This document shows positions 43,647 through 53,085 of a stretch of DNA of 64,000 bases, in pieces (position 1 is the first letter of the stretch; each line of letters opens with the position of its first letter). The stretch is from Pseudoxanthomonas sp. PXM03 (lineage in GTDB: Bacteria > Pseudomonadota > Gammaproteobacteria > Xanthomonadales > Xanthomonadaceae). Location: the NCBI RefSeq assembly GCF_014852005.1, contig NZ_JACVAU010000003.1:62001-126000 (forward strand), written 5' to 3'. The notes beneath the pieces are model-generated. The model was not told the DNA's origin. It did no database searches and was given only the letters and a program-made list of their open reading frames with translations. Made by a program: the position numbers and the translations under genes.

Positions 43647-44663
43647 TCAGATCTTCAAACGGTTCTGCCTATACCAAGCCACAGCCCCCAGCAGCCCCAG
43701 TTGCCCATGCTCCACCCGCCATACCGGCACCCGTTCCAGCTGCTCGGTCATCACGCCCTTGTTGAGGTACCGCTGCAGGAAGCGCCCGTCGTGCAGGAAC
43801 TGCGGAATGTGTGCGGTCACGCCGCCGGCCAGATACACGACCCGGGCGCCGAAGATGATCGCCAGATCGCCGACCACGCTGCCCAGCCACCCACAGAACG
43901 TCTCCAGCGTTTCCCTTGCCAACGCATCCGATTCCGCGGCCGCGACCAGCGCGCCGGCATCCGCATGCACCGGCGTCGCGTCACGGAGTTCGCACAGGCA
44001 CCGGTAAAGATTCATCAGGCCAGGCCCAGACAGCACGTGCTCGTTGTGCAGGTACGGACGGTCCCTCAACAGCCTGCGCACGATGTCCAGCTCCAGCGCG
44101 TTGCCGGCCGCCAGCGACGCCTGGCCGACTTCCGTCGGCAACACCCGTGGCGGCTGGCCTTCGATCCAGACCGCAGCCCCCAGCCCGGTGCCCGGGCCGA
44201 TCACCAGCGCCGGCGACGACGTTCCAGACGCCATCAACGGTGTCAGCGGCGACAGCGTGTCCGGCGCCAGCGTCGGCACCGCATTGGCCACGGCTTCGAA
44301 ATCGTTGATCAGCTGCACCCAGGCCAAGCCGGCACCCACGCGCGTCTGTTCCACCGACACCGCCCACGGTAGGTTCGAATTGATCAGACGGTCGCCTTCC
44401 AGCACACCGGCGATGGCCACGACCGCACCATGGCAAGGCGTGCCGGCCGCATAGTCGTGCAGGATGGAGGCGAGATCGGGATGCTCAGCGCAGGCGTAGC
44501 GACGGTAATCGTGGATGTCGTTGCTGCCGTCGGCGACGATCCAGCCGAGGCGGGCATACGTGCCGCCCACGTCGGCGACGATGATGCGTGCACGCGAAAC
44601 ATCCTGCGGGTGTGCTGCGGGAACGCCTGTCAGCACCTTGTCCATCGTTACCGTGCCTGCCAT
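43647..44663 (-). CDS. glk: glucokinase
   Basis: 338 aa from ATG 44663 (starts at 44702 or 44645 are possible). The ATP-binding phosphate loop IIVADVGGTYARLGW near the N-terminus, the sugar-binding LINDFEAVANAVP, the GPGTGLGAAVW segment and the C-terminal YLAGGVTAHIPQFL all belong to the bacterial Glk family (not the ROK type). It phosphorylates glucose to glucose-6-phosphate in the cytoplasm. Length is normal. It is divergent from copL and probably marks return to the conserved chromosome. Confidence 0.93.
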   Translation of the reverse strand: MAGTVTMDKVLTGVPAAHPQDVSRARIIVADVGGTYARLGWIVADGSNDIHDYRRYACAEHPDLASILHDYAAGTPCHGAVVAIAGVLEGDRLINSNLPWAVSVEQTRVGAGLAWVQLINDFEAVANAVPTLAPDTLSPLTPLMASGTSSPALVIGPGTGLGAAVWIEGQPPRVLPTEVGQASLAAGNALELDIVRRLLRDRPYLHNEHVLSGPGLMNLYRCLCELRDATPVHADAGALVAAAESDALARETLETFCGWLGSVVGDLAIIFGARVVYLAGGVTAHIPQFLHDGRFLQRYLNKGVMTEQLERVPVWRVEHGQLGLLGAVAWYRQNRLKI

Positions 44664-44805
44664 GCGGATGCCACGCTGCCCAATGCCTGAATTGCGCGAC
44701 AAGGATAACGTGTCGTTGCCCGATCGTGGCGCGGGCCGACCGCGGACGGCCCGCAGCTCACCCTACGGAAAGGTACGTCCACGGGTCATGGCGTATCATG
44801 CGGGC

Positions 44806-45207
44806 ATGTCCCGGTTCGCCCCCCTGCTCCGTGCCCTGCTCTGCCTGGCGTTGCTGCTCAACGGCACGGCGTACGCGCATGCCGCCACGCGCATGGCGAT
44901 GGGCGACGTGGCGGCCGCCGTCCAGGCTGCCGAGGACACACCACCGTGCCACGAGGGCATGGACATGGCGATGCCGGTGGACGGCGACGCTCCTTCCGGT
45001 CACCACGACGCCGACGCCGGCCTGCCCGATTGCTGCAAGGCAGGGAGCTGCGACGGCTTCTGTGCCCAGCACGCGCCTGCACTGACCTGGCTGACCCCGC
45101 TCGGGGCACTGCCGTATCCGCAGGCAGAAGCTCCCGCCTACCGTGCCGATGCCCACGCATCCGTACGCTTGTCGCACCGTCACCGACCTCCCATCCTGGC
45201 GGCCTGA
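44806..45207 (+). CDS. copL: CopL-family copper-responsive regulatory protein
   Basis: 133 aa (ATG 44788 would add six residues). A signal peptide (LLRALLCLALLLNGTAYAHA) precedes a His/Met/Cys-rich body: CHEGMDMAMP, GHHDADAGLPDCCKAGSCDGFC. In Xanthomonas, CopL is required for copper-induced expression of the downstream copAB genes; it is thought to bind copper in the periplasm. Its place just before copA is the classical copLAB order. Confidence 0.88.
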   Translation: MSRFAPLLRALLCLALLLNGTAYAHAATRMAMGDVAAAVQAAEDTPPCHEGMDMAMPVDGDAPSGHHDADAGLPDCCKAGSCDGFCAQHAPALTWLTPLGALPYPQAEAPAYRADAHASVRLSHRHRPPILAA

Positions 45208-45327
45208 CGCCGCATTCCCGCGGCTTTCCGCAGGGCCGGTGGCGCGTGTCGCGCGCCGGATCCACGACCACGACGGACGCCACCGCCACAGCGGTCGGTC
45301 GCGCCGACGATGCACAGGATGCTTGCA

Positions 45328-47130
45328 ATGAACCACGATGAATCCACACCGGGACGCCTGGGCGCGTTCCGTCCCACACGCCGCCAGTTCGTCACCGGCC
45401 TGGCGACCGGCAGCGTCGCGCTGGGCCTTGGCCTGGCGCGCATGCCCGCCTCGGCCGGCACGCCCCCACGTCGCGGCGGTGCGGCGCTCGTCACCGGTAC
45501 CGACTTCGCGCTGAGCATCGGCGCGATGCCGATCGACATCACCGGCCGCATGCGGCCCGCGATCACCGTCAACAACAGCCTGCCCGCCCCCACGCTGCGC
45601 TGGCGCGAGGGCGACACGGTCACCGTGCGCGTCAGCAACCGCCTGCGCGACATGACCTCGATCCACTGGCACGGCATTCTGCTGCCGTCGAACATGGACG
45701 GCGTGCCGGGCCTGAGCTTCAACGGCATCGCGCCGGGCGAAACGTTCGAGTACCGCTTCCAGCTGAAGCAGTTCGGCACCTACTGGTACCACAGCCACTC
45801 GCTGTTCCAGGAACAGGCCGGCCTGTACGGCGCACTGATCATCGACCCGCGCGATCCGCCGCCCTACCACCACGACCGCGAGCATGTCTTGCTGCTGTCG
45901 GACTGGACCGATCTCGACCCGGCCGCGTTATACCGGCGCATGAAGAAGATGCCGGAGCACGACAACTACTACCAGCGCACGCTGGTGGATTTCGTGCGCG
46001 ACGCTAAGCGCGACGGACTGGCGGAGACGGTCGAGGATCGCGGCATGTGGGGGCGCATGCGGATGACGCCCACCGACATCTCCGACATCAACGCGCACAC
46101 CTACACCTACCTGGTGAACGGCGCCTCGCCGGACGCCAACTGGACGGGACTGTTCAAGCCGGGCGAGAAGGTGTTGCTGCGTTTCATCAACGGCAGTGCG
46201 ATGACGTACTTCGACGTGCGCATCCCAGGACTGAAGATGACCGTGGTGGCCGCCGACGGCCAGTACATCCATCCGGTCAGCGTGGACGAGTTCCGCATCG
46301 CGGTGGCGGAAACGTTCGACGTGATCGTCGAACCGAAGGGCCAGGACGCCTTCACCATCTTCGCGCAGGACATGGGCCGCACCGGCCATGCACGCGGCAC
46401 GCTGGCCCTCCGCGACGGGCTGGAGGCGCCGATTCCGCCGCGCGATCCACGTCCGCTGCTGACGATGGCCGACATGGGCCACGACATGGGCGGCCATGGC
46501 ACGCAGAAAGGCATGGAAGGTGGCTGCGGCGCGATGATGGGTGAAGGCGGCTGCGGCGCGAACATGGGCGCGATGGACCACGGTTCGCACGGCGCAACGT
46601 CGAACGCGCCGAATCATCCCGCCAGCGAAGCGGGCAACCCGCTGGTCGACATGCGGTCCTCCGCAAGCGAACCGAAACTCGACGATCCCGGCCTCGGCCT
46701 GCGCGACAACGGACGCCAGGTGCTGACCTACGGCGCGATGCGCAGCCTGTTCGACGACCCGGACGGACGCGAACCGGGCCGCACCGTGGAGCTGCATCTC
46801 ACCGGCCACATGGAGAAGTTCGCCTGGTCGTTCGACGGCATCCCGTTCGCCAGCGCCGACCCGTTGCGACTCAAGTACGGCGAGCGCATGCGCATCGTGC
46901 TGGTCAACGACACGATGATGCAGCACCCCATCCACCTGCACGGCGTCTGGAGCGATCTGGAGGATGCGGACGGCGCATTCCAGCTGCGCAAGCACACCAT
47001 TGACATGCCGCCCGGCACGCGGCGCAGCTATCGCGTCCGCGCCGATGCGCTGGGACGGTGGGCTTTCCACTGCCACCTGCTGTACCACATGGAAGCCGGA
47101 ATGATGCGCGAAGTGAGGATCGAGGCATGA
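45328..47130 (+). CDS. copA: copper-resistance multicopper oxidase CopA
   Basis: 600 aa (an ATG at 45310 would add six). A twin-arginine signal (TRRQFVTGLATG) sends the folded enzyme to the periplasm. Three cupredoxin domains hold the copper ligands SIHWHGILLP, YWYHSHSLFQEQ, HPIHLHGVW and FHCHLLYHMEAGM. A Met/Gly-rich loop (about residues 385-425: DMGHDMGGHG, MMGEGGCGANMG) can bind extra copper. It oxidises Cu(I) to Cu(II) and sequesters it. The stop overlaps copB. Confidence 0.95.
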   Translation: MNHDESTPGRLGAFRPTRRQFVTGLATGSVALGLGLARMPASAGTPPRRGGAALVTGTDFALSIGAMPIDITGRMRPAITVNNSLPAPTLRWREGDTVTVRVSNRLRDMTSIHWHGILLPSNMDGVPGLSFNGIAPGETFEYRFQLKQFGTYWYHSHSLFQEQAGLYGALIIDPRDPPPYHHDREHVLLLSDWTDLDPAALYRRMKKMPEHDNYYQRTLVDFVRDAKRDGLAETVEDRGMWGRMRMTPTDISDINAHTYTYLVNGASPDANWTGLFKPGEKVLLRFINGSAMTYFDVRIPGLKMTVVAADGQYIHPVSVDEFRIAVAETFDVIVEPKGQDAFTIFAQDMGRTGHARGTLALRDGLEAPIPPRDPRPLLTMADMGHDMGGHGTQKGMEGGCGAMMGEGGCGANMGAMDHGSHGATSNAPNHPASEAGNPLVDMRSSASEPKLDDPGLGLRDNGRQVLTYGAMRSLFDDPDGREPGRTVELHLTGHMEKFAWSFDGIPFASADPLRLKYGERMRIVLVNDTMMQHPIHLHGVWSDLEDADGAFQLRKHTIDMPPGTRRSYRVRADALGRWAFHCHLLYHMEAGMMREVRIEA

Positions 47131-48038
47131 AGACCTTCCTCATCCCTGCCCCGCTCCGCCTGGCCTCCGTCGTTGCCGTCATGCTGGGCGTGGCCGCGCC
47201 TGCCATGGCGCAGCATCACGACCATTCACAGCCTGCGACGCAGGAGACATCCAAACAGGATGACCACGCGCATCACGATCACGGCGCCATGTCCCAGGCA
47301 GCACCCGCGACGACATCTGCAGCGCCGCGCGAGCCGATCCCCGCCATCACCGCGGACGACGTGGCCGCTGCATTTCCCGCCATCGACCACCACGCCATGC
47401 AGCATGCACCGGCGTTCAACCACAAGGTGACCTTCAACCGGCTGGAAGCCTGGGATGCGGACGAAGGCATCGGCCAGGCCTGGGAAGGCAGCGCGTGGTT
47501 CGGCACCGATACCGACCGCCTGTGGCTGCGCAGCGAGGGCGAGCGCATGGGAGGCCACACCGACAGTGCCGATCTGGAAGTGCTGTACGGCCGCAGCGTC
47601 TCGCCGTGGTGGGACGTGGTGGCCGGCGTGAGGCACGATTTCAAGCCCGGCGATGCGCGCAGCTGGGCAGCATTCGGCCTGCAGGGCATGGCACCGTACC
47701 GTTTCGAGGTGTCGGCCACGGCCTATGTCGGTGAGGGCGGCCAGGTCGCCGCCAACGTCGAGGCCGAATACACGCTGCGCATCACCAACCGCCTGATCTT
47801 GCAGCCGCTGGTGGAAGTGGACATCGCAGCGAAGGATGATCCCGATGACGGCGTCGGACGCGGCATCTCCGGCATCGAAGCGGGCCTGCGCCTGCGCTAC
47901 GAAGTGACGCGCCGTTTCGCGCCCTACATCGGCGTGGTGCACGAACGCGCCGTGGGCGACACCGCCGATCTGCGCCGCGCCGAGGGCGAAGCCACGCGCG
48001 ATACCCGCGTCGTCGCGGGTGTCCGGGTCTGGTTCTGA
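47127..48038 (+). CDS. copB: copper-resistance outer-membrane protein CopB
   Basis: 303 aa, with ATG overlapping the copA stop. A signal peptide ends near AMAQ; then a His-rich stretch (HHDHSQP, DDHAHHDHG) and a CopB domain of alternating strands (GSAWFGTDTDRLWLRSEGER, VLYGRSVSPWWDVVAGVRHDF) ending GVRVWF, with the terminal Phe of outer-membrane barrels. It is shorter in the Met-rich N-terminal part than in Pseudomonas homologues. It works with CopA in periplasmic copper tolerance. Confidence 0.92.
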   Translation: MKTFLIPAPLRLASVVAVMLGVAAPAMAQHHDHSQPATQETSKQDDHAHHDHGAMSQAAPATTSAAPREPIPAITADDVAAAFPAIDHHAMQHAPAFNHKVTFNRLEAWDADEGIGQAWEGSAWFGTDTDRLWLRSEGERMGGHTDSADLEVLYGRSVSPWWDVVAGVRHDFKPGDARSWAAFGLQGMAPYRFEVSATAYVGEGGQVAANVEAEYTLRITNRLILQPLVEVDIAAKDDPDDGVGRGISGIEAGLRLRYEVTRRFAPYIGVVHERAVGDTADLRRAEGEATRDTRVVAGVRVWF

Positions 48039-48049
48039 TGGAGGACGTC

Positions 48050-48583
48050 ATGAAATACCGCACGCCCCTGCCCCGCCTCGCCTCCGTCCTGCTGCTCGCC
48101 ACCACCCTCGCCGCCTGCACGCAGGCGGTGCCGGCGCCGGTGGACAGCGCCCTCGCGGCGACTGCTGCACCAGCAACGCAGCAGAAGACCGCGGTGGCCG
48201 CGACGCCGAAGATCATCGTCCATCGCGATGCCTACTGCGGCTGCTGCCATCTGTGGGTCGAACACCTGCGCAAGGAACGCTTCGACGTGGACGACCGTGT
48301 GGAGGACGCCATGAGTCCGGTGAAGGAACGGCTGGGCATCGTGCCCGCGAATGCGTCCTGCCACACCGCCGAAATCGAGGGCTATGTGGTCGAAGGCCAT
48401 GTGCCGGCATCGGACATCCGGCGCCTGCTGCGCGAGAAGCCGGCCATCCGTGGCCTCGTGCTGCCCGGCATGCCGATGGGTTCGCCGGGGATGGAGGTGG
48501 AAGGCGTCGACGCACCGGCCTACACCGTGCTCGCGCTGCACGGCGACGGCAGCACGACGCCGTACGCCACGCATTCGCCATGA
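48050..48583 (+). CDS. copG: DUF411 metal-binding lipoprotein (CopG-like)
   Basis: 177 aa from the ATG after GGAGG; an upstream ATG at 48038 lacks spacing. A lipobox (TLAAC) follows the signal. The DUF411 core has IIVHRDAYCGCCHLWVEHL with the CxCC cluster, SCHTAEIEGYVVEGHVP and GLVLPGMPMGSPGME. DUF411/CopG proteins bind copper in the periplasm and are found in extended copper clusters of Xanthomonas. It is the fourth gene of the operon. Confidence 0.85.
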   Translation: MKYRTPLPRLASVLLLATTLAACTQAVPAPVDSALAATAAPATQQKTAVAATPKIIVHRDAYCGCCHLWVEHLRKERFDVDDRVEDAMSPVKERLGIVPANASCHTAEIEGYVVEGHVPASDIRRLLREKPAIRGLVLPGMPMGSPGMEVEGVDAPAYTVLALHGDGSTTPYATHSP

Positions 48584-48618
48584 ACCGAGGGGGGACGGCA
48601 CGGGCGCCGTCCCACCCC

Positions 48619-48650
48619 TTGACTCTGGAGCGTACTCCAGGGTGCAGACT
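48619..48650 (+). promoter_or_regulatory. MerR-type promoter/operator for the copper regulator and ATPase
   Basis: A -35 box TTGACT (48619-48624) is followed by the palindrome CTGGAG-CGTA-CTCCAG (48625-48640) and a -10-like GCAGACT (48644-48650). The 19-20-bp spacer with an operator inside is the hallmark of MerR-family activated promoters, where the regulator untwists the DNA when metal binds. It lies 25 bases before the regulator gene. Confidence 0.8.
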
Positions 48651-48674
48651 GCAGGCACTTCGAGGAGTTCCCGC

Positions 48675-49070
48675 ATGAACATCGGACAATTGTCCCGCCG
48701 CACCGGCGTCCCCATCGACACCGTGCGCTACTACGAAAAGCAGTGCTTGCTGCCCCCTCCCACGCGCAGTGCCAGCGGCTACCGGCATTACGAAGCGGAC
48801 GATGTGCTGCGGCTGAATTTCATCCGCCGCGCAAAGGCGCTCGGCTTCACGCTTGAGGAGATCCGCGAACTGCTGGCGCTCAGCAGCGACCACGACGGCG
48901 ACATGGCGGCCATCCGTTCCGCCGCCACCGTCAAGCTGGTCGACGTGGAACAACGCCTGGCGGAGCTGACGCGCGTGCGTGACGGGTTGCGCCAGTTGGT
49001 CGATGCATGTCCGGGGCATGGCGCGCTGGACCAGTGCCCGATCCTCACGGCGCTGGGAGGCGAGGCATGA
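48675..49070 (+). CDS. MerR-family copper-responsive regulator (CueR-like)
   Basis: 131 aa. The N-terminal winged helix ([29 protein letters not shown]) and the dimer helix (about 80-110) are typical MerR. Metal-binding Cys112 and Cys121 sit in [12 protein letters not shown], the place of the CueR metal loop (CueR spacing is one residue shorter). Lacking the third Cys of MerR, it probably senses Cu(I) or another soft metal; the ATPase gene overlapping its end argues for copper. Confidence 0.85.
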   Translation: MNIGQLSRRTGVPIDTVRYYEKQCLLPPPTRSASGYRHYEADDVLRLNFIRRAKALGFTLEEIRELLALSSDHDGDMAAIRSAATVKLVDVEQRLAELTRVRDGLRQLVDACPGHGALDQCPILTALGGEA

Positions 49071-51448
49071 GCCCCGCACCGCACACGCACGGCCACCCTC
49101 CGGCGCAACACGCGGCGAAACCCGCGTGCTGCAGCGGCCATACCACGGCCCGCGCCGACGACGACACGCACGCCACCGATCCGGTCTGCGGCATGAAGGT
49201 CGATCCGCTCACCACCTCGCACCATGCGGAGCATGCAGGCCAGGCCTACCATTTCTGTTCCGCGGGTTGCCGCACGAAGTTCGTCGCCGATCCCGAACGC
49301 TATCTGCATCCGACCGCTGATGCCACGCCGGCACCTGCGGGCACGCAGTACACCTGCCCCATGCACCCGGAGATCGTGCAGGACGGCCCGGGCACATGCC
49401 CGCTCTGCGGCATGGCGCTGGAACCCATGCTGCCCTCGCTGGACGAGGAAGAGAATCCGGAGTTGACCGATTTCCGGCGACGCTTCTGGTGGACGCTGCC
49501 CTTCAGCGTGGCCACGCTCCTGCTGGCCATGGGCGGCATGTACCTGGACGTCATCCCGCCCACCGTGCGCACCTGGCTGGAATTCGCGCTCAGCACGCCG
49601 GTCGTGCTGTGGGCCGCCTGGCCATTCTTCCAGCGCTGGGCGCAATCGATCCGCCATCGCAGCCCCAACATGTGGACGCTGATCGGTACCGGTGTGGCCG
49701 CAGCCTACGGTTACAGCGTGGTCGCCGTGCTGGCACCGCAGCTGTTCCCGCCCTCGTTCCGCGACCATGGCCATGTCGGTGTCTACTTCGAAGCGGCGGC
49801 GGTGATCGTGTCGCTCACCCTGCTCGGCCAGTTGCTGGAACTGAAGGCTCGCTCGCAGACCTCCGCCGCGATACGCGCCCTGCTGGGGCTCGCGCCGAAG
49901 ACCGCACGCCGCCTGCGCGACGATGGCGATGAGGAAGACATCGATCTCTCGCACGTGCACGTCGGCGACCGGCTGCGCGTGCGGCCGGGCGAGAAGGTAC
50001 CGGTGGATGGCGTGGTGCTGGAGGGCCGCACGCACATCGACGAATCCATGCTGACCGGCGAACCGATGCCGGTGGAGCGTGCGCCGGGCGACAGCGTGAT
50101 CGGCGCCACCCTCAACGGTGCGGGCAGCCTGGTGATACGTGCCGAAAAGGTCGGCAGCGACAGCGTGCTCGCCCAGATCGTGCAGCTGGTCGCGCAGGCG
50201 CAGCGTACGCGCGCACCGATGCAGCGGCTGGCGGACCGGGTGTCGTTCTGGTTCGTGCTCGCCGTGCTCGCTGCCGCACTGGCGACCTTGCTGGGCTGGG
50301 GCCTGTTCGGTCCGGATCCCTCATGGACCTACGGCGTCCTCAACGCCGTGTCGGTGCTGATCATCGCCTGTCCCTGTGCCTTGGGGCTGGCCACGCCGAT
50401 GTCGGTGATGGTGGCCAGCGGGCGGGCCGCACAGGCCGGCGTGCTGTTCCGCGACGCGGAGGCCATCGAAACCCTGCGCAAGGTCGACACCCTGATCGTG
50501 GACAAGACCGGCACCCTGACGGAAGGCCGTCCCGCCTTCCAGGCAGTGCATGCGCTGGCCCCGTTCGACGAGAACGAGGCGCTGCGGCTGGCCGCCAGCC
50601 TGGATGCCGGCAGCGAGCATCCGTTGGCGCAGGCCGTGGTGCAGGAAGCGCGCCGGCGTGGTCTGGCACTCGCGTCGGCGCAGGATTTCGAATCCAGCAG
50701 CGGCATCGGTGTCCGCGGCGTGGTCGACGGCCATCGCGTCGCTTTCGGCAATACCGTGCTGATGCAGGAAGAAGGCGTATCTCTCGATGCCCTGCGGGAA
50801 CATGCCGATCGCATCCGCGAGGAAGGCGGCAGCGTGATGTTCCTCGCGGTCGATGGCGCGCCCGCCGGCAGCATCGCGGTGGCCGATCCCATCAAGGCCA
50901 GTACGCCGGACGCCCTGCGTGCCTTGCGCGACGGCGGGCTCCGCATCGTCATGGCCACCGGCGATGGCGAGCGCACCGCGCGGGCGGTCGCCGGGCGCCT
51001 CGGTATCGACGAAGTCCACGGTGACGTGCGTCCTGCCGACAAGGCCGCACTGGTGGCGCGCCTGAAGCAGGAGGGCCGCCACGTGGCGATGGCCGGGGAC
51101 GGCATCAACGATGCGCCTGCCCTCGCGGCGGCGGATGTCGGCATCGCGATGGGCACGGGCACGGACGTGGCGATGTCCAGTGCGCAGGTGACGCTGGTGA
51201 AGGGCGACCTGCGCGGCATCGCACGCGCCAAGGCGCTGTCGGAAGCAACGGTACGCAACATGCGGCAGAACCTGGCCTTCGCCTTCGCCTATAACGCATT
51301 GGGCGTACCGGTCGCCGCCGGCCTGCTGGGCCTGTTCGGCGGCCCGCTGCTCTCGCCGATGCTGGCGGCACTGGCGATGAGCCTGAGCTCGGCGTCGGTG
51401 GTCGGCAATGCACTGCGGCTGCGCCGTGTCCGGCTTCCCGTCGACTGA
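49067..51448 (+). CDS. copF: Cu(+)-exporting P1B-type ATPase
   Basis: 793 aa, ATG overlapping the regulator stop. The N-terminus has a His-rich start, a YHS-type domain ([20 protein letters not shown]) and a heavy-metal-binding [11 protein letters not shown]...[10 protein letters not shown] domain instead of a CxxC ferredoxin-like domain. Core motifs: transport site [12 protein letters not shown], phosphorylation [17 protein letters not shown], hinge [10 protein letters not shown]; the last helices carry YNALG and MSLSSAS as in Cu(I) pumps. It exports Cu(I) from the cytoplasm. CopF is the usual Xanthomonas name. Confidence 0.93.
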   Translation: MSPAPHTHGHPPAQHAAKPACCSGHTTARADDDTHATDPVCGMKVDPLTTSHHAEHAGQAYHFCSAGCRTKFVADPERYLHPTADATPAPAGTQYTCPMHPEIVQDGPGTCPLCGMALEPMLPSLDEEENPELTDFRRRFWWTLPFSVATLLLAMGGMYLDVIPPTVRTWLEFALSTPVVLWAAWPFFQRWAQSIRHRSPNMWTLIGTGVAAAYGYSVVAVLAPQLFPPSFRDHGHVGVYFEAAAVIVSLTLLGQLLELKARSQTSAAIRALLGLAPKTARRLRDDGDEEDIDLSHVHVGDRLRVRPGEKVPVDGVVLEGRTHIDESMLTGEPMPVERAPGDSVIGATLNGAGSLVIRAEKVGSDSVLAQIVQLVAQAQRTRAPMQRLADRVSFWFVLAVLAAALATLLGWGLFGPDPSWTYGVLNAVSVLIIACPCALGLATPMSVMVASGRAAQAGVLFRDAEAIETLRKVDTLIVDKTGTLTEGRPAFQAVHALAPFDENEALRLAASLDAGSEHPLAQAVVQEARRRGLALASAQDFESSSGIGVRGVVDGHRVAFGNTVLMQEEGVSLDALREHADRIREEGGSVMFLAVDGAPAGSIAVADPIKASTPDALRALRDGGLRIVMATGDGERTARAVAGRLGIDEVHGDVRPADKAALVARLKQEGRHVAMAGDGINDAPALAAADVGIAMGTGTDVAMSSAQVTLVKGDLRGIARAKALSEATVRNMRQNLAFAFAYNALGVPVAAGLLGLFGGPLLSPMLAALAMSLSSASVVGNALRLRRVRLPVD

Positions 51449-51454
51449 AACGCA

Positions 51455-51478
51455 CACGGCCACCCGCGGGTGGCCGTG
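51455..51478. terminator. strong hairpin terminator after the copper ATPase
   Basis: An 11-bp perfect stem (CACGGCCACCC and its complement) with a 2-base loop sits seven bases after the ATPase stop and 21 bases from the end of the converging gene. It can serve both strands, though no U-run follows. Confidence 0.7.
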
Positions 51479-51498
51479 CCGTCACCGGTACCGCGCGT

Positions 51499-51936
51499 TT
51501 ACTTGACGGTGACGTAGGTGCCCTTCAAGGCAACGCCGCTCATGATGTTGCCCGCGTAGCACTCGTAGTTGGTAGCGCTGCGGAACTCGTTCTTCTTGAA
51601 ATAGCTGGTGATGTTGATCACGGCATTCGCCCCGCGATCCTTGGCGCCTTCCTGCAGCGCCTTGAGTGCGGACAGCGCCACCCAGTTGCAGGACTCCACG
51701 TCCGATTTGCCCACGCCGTTGGTCTTCTTGTTGGTGACGTCCTCGCCCATGCGCATCACCACTGCCGGTGTCTTCTCGCCGGCCAGGAAGAAGCGCACGC
51801 TGCCGTCGATGCCCGCCGCCTTCGCTTGTGGCGAGTCGATCAGGTCGCGCAACGGAAGCTCGAGGCGCGTGTCGGCAGCGAATGCCTGCGGCACGGCCAG
51901 CAAGGTCAGCAGGGATGCAGTCAGAAGTCGTTTCAT
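51499..51936 (-). CDS. small periplasmic protein (Xanthomonadaceae, YbjQ-like)
   Basis: 145 aa with a clear signal peptide (MKRLLTASLLTLLAVPQAFA) and GGAGCC upstream. The mature part has SCNWVALSALKALQEGAKDRGANAVINI, a stretch like the YbjQ/DUF74 helix-strand pattern, and two Cys (SCNW, YECYAG) that may form a disulfide. Relatives are often mislabelled as excinuclease subunits; nothing here supports that. Function unknown. Confidence 0.7.
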   Translation of the reverse strand: MKRLLTASLLTLLAVPQAFAADTRLELPLRDLIDSPQAKAAGIDGSVRFFLAGEKTPAVVMRMGEDVTNKKTNGVGKSDVESCNWVALSALKALQEGAKDRGANAVINITSYFKKNEFRSATNYECYAGNIMSGVALKGTYVTVK

Positions 51937-52057
51937 GGTCAGGCTCCTTCGGGGGAAAGGGTGGCGGGGCCACCGTGATGGTCAAGCATGCCGAGGCGGG
52001 CGTGGGGAGGCCGTGCAGGCCTGCCGAAAGCAGCGCCGCCGGTCTTGGCGCATCTCG

Positions 52058-52597
52058 TCACTGGATCGGTGGCACGTCTTCCTCGGGCCCGATCTCGATC
52101 GCGGCCTGCTCGTCCGCGAACAGGATCCGGAAATCGCCGCGGCGCAGCCATGCCGCCGTGTCGGCCGCCAGCGCATCGCTGATCTTGCTCAACGACGAGC
52201 AGCCACCCCGGAACAGCGTCATCGTCTGCCGGTAAGGCTGGTACTGACCTATCAGCTTGCCGTCCTGGAACAGTTCCGCTCGGATCATCGCCCACTTGGG
52301 ACCGGAGAATCCGCCACCGTCGGCACTGCGCATGTTCATGATGCGGATGCGCAGGGTGCGGCCCGATAGCGCCTCGATATCCTGCTCTGTCAGTTCCACC
52401 AGGCCATGCGAGTAGTCGACCAGATGCGCGGGAAGCTCGGCCGTCCAGTCGCATTGCTTCATGAACTCCGGATACCCGGCATAGCCATCGCGCAGTGCGA
52501 TCCTGGGGCTGGTGCGGATCACGTCGTCGGCCATCGCGGACAGTGCGGGCATGGCCAGGCACAGTGCGAAGAGCAGGCGCCATTTACTGCGGATCAC
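52058..52597 (-). CDS. hypothetical periplasmic protein
   Basis: 179 aa from a GTG overlapping the stop of the upstream gene; longer frames to 52720 lie within that gene. A signal peptide (SKWRLLFALCLAMPALSAMA) is followed by a soluble domain with CDWTAELPAHLVDYSHGL, RIRIMNMRSADGGGFSG and FRGGCSS. Two Cys may form a disulfide. No family was recognised. It forms a pair with the gene at 52594. Confidence 0.6.
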   Translation of the reverse strand: MIRSKWRLLFALCLAMPALSAMADDVIRTSPRIALRDGYAGYPEFMKQCDWTAELPAHLVDYSHGLVELTEQDIEALSGRTLRIRIMNMRSADGGGFSGPKWAMIRAELFQDGKLIGQYQPYRQTMTLFRGGCSSLSKISDALAADTAAWLRRGDFRILFADEQAAIEIGPEEDVPPIQ

Positions 52598-53061
52598 GGC
52601 GTAGCCACCGGCGCGGCGTCCGCGGCAGCGTCCACCCCGTCCTGCTGGTGGAATACCGGGGAGTTCTGGATGTCGAGCGCAAGGTTGCGGATCCAGCGGT
52701 TGTAGTTCCCATGGATCCACGGCGCATCGCGCTTGACCTCGTAGTTCATCTCCCTGCTGGAGACATACTCGATCTTGAAGCCGTTGGCGTCGTAACGCAC
52801 CGCCACCACGACCTCATGCGTGCGTGGCGCGTAGCGCAACGTCACCCGGCCGGGTTCGCTGTCCGTGACGGCCCAGCCACGTGTCTTGCCCGCGTGGATG
52901 ATGGCCGCCTTGATGCGTGCTGCACTCGGCGGAATGCCGTTGGTGGACTCCACACGCTCGTACGCCGGCACGACCATCGGATCCTGCTTGCCGGCCATCA
53001 CCGGCAGGCTGACGGCTGACAGCACGAGCGCCAACAGCAACGAAACGGAACGCTTCTTCAT
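52594..53061 (-). CDS. hypothetical exported protein
   Basis: 155 aa with a signal peptide (KKRSVSLLLALVLSAVSLPVMA). The mature part starts GKQDPMVVPAYERVES and includes IIHAGKTRGWAVTDSEPGRVTLRY and VAVRYDANGFKIEYVSSREMNY; it has the repeated beta pattern of small periplasmic lipoprotein-like domains. The gene overlaps the next by 4 bases. Its start lies 24 bases from the end of the pigment cluster but it is on the same strand and could be part of that transcript. Confidence 0.65.
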   Translation of the reverse strand: MKKRSVSLLLALVLSAVSLPVMAGKQDPMVVPAYERVESTNGIPPSAARIKAAIIHAGKTRGWAVTDSEPGRVTLRYAPRTHEVVVAVRYDANGFKIEYVSSREMNYEVKRDAPWIHGNYNRWIRNLALDIQNSPVFHQQDGVDAAADAAPVATP

Positions 53062-53085
53062 CTATCCCCCTGTGGATGTCTGACG

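Noticed and set aside
43359-44372. A 337-codon plus-strand frame opposite glucokinase.
   Set aside because: It is the antisense of a clear glucokinase gene, with low-complexity His/Arg/Gln content.
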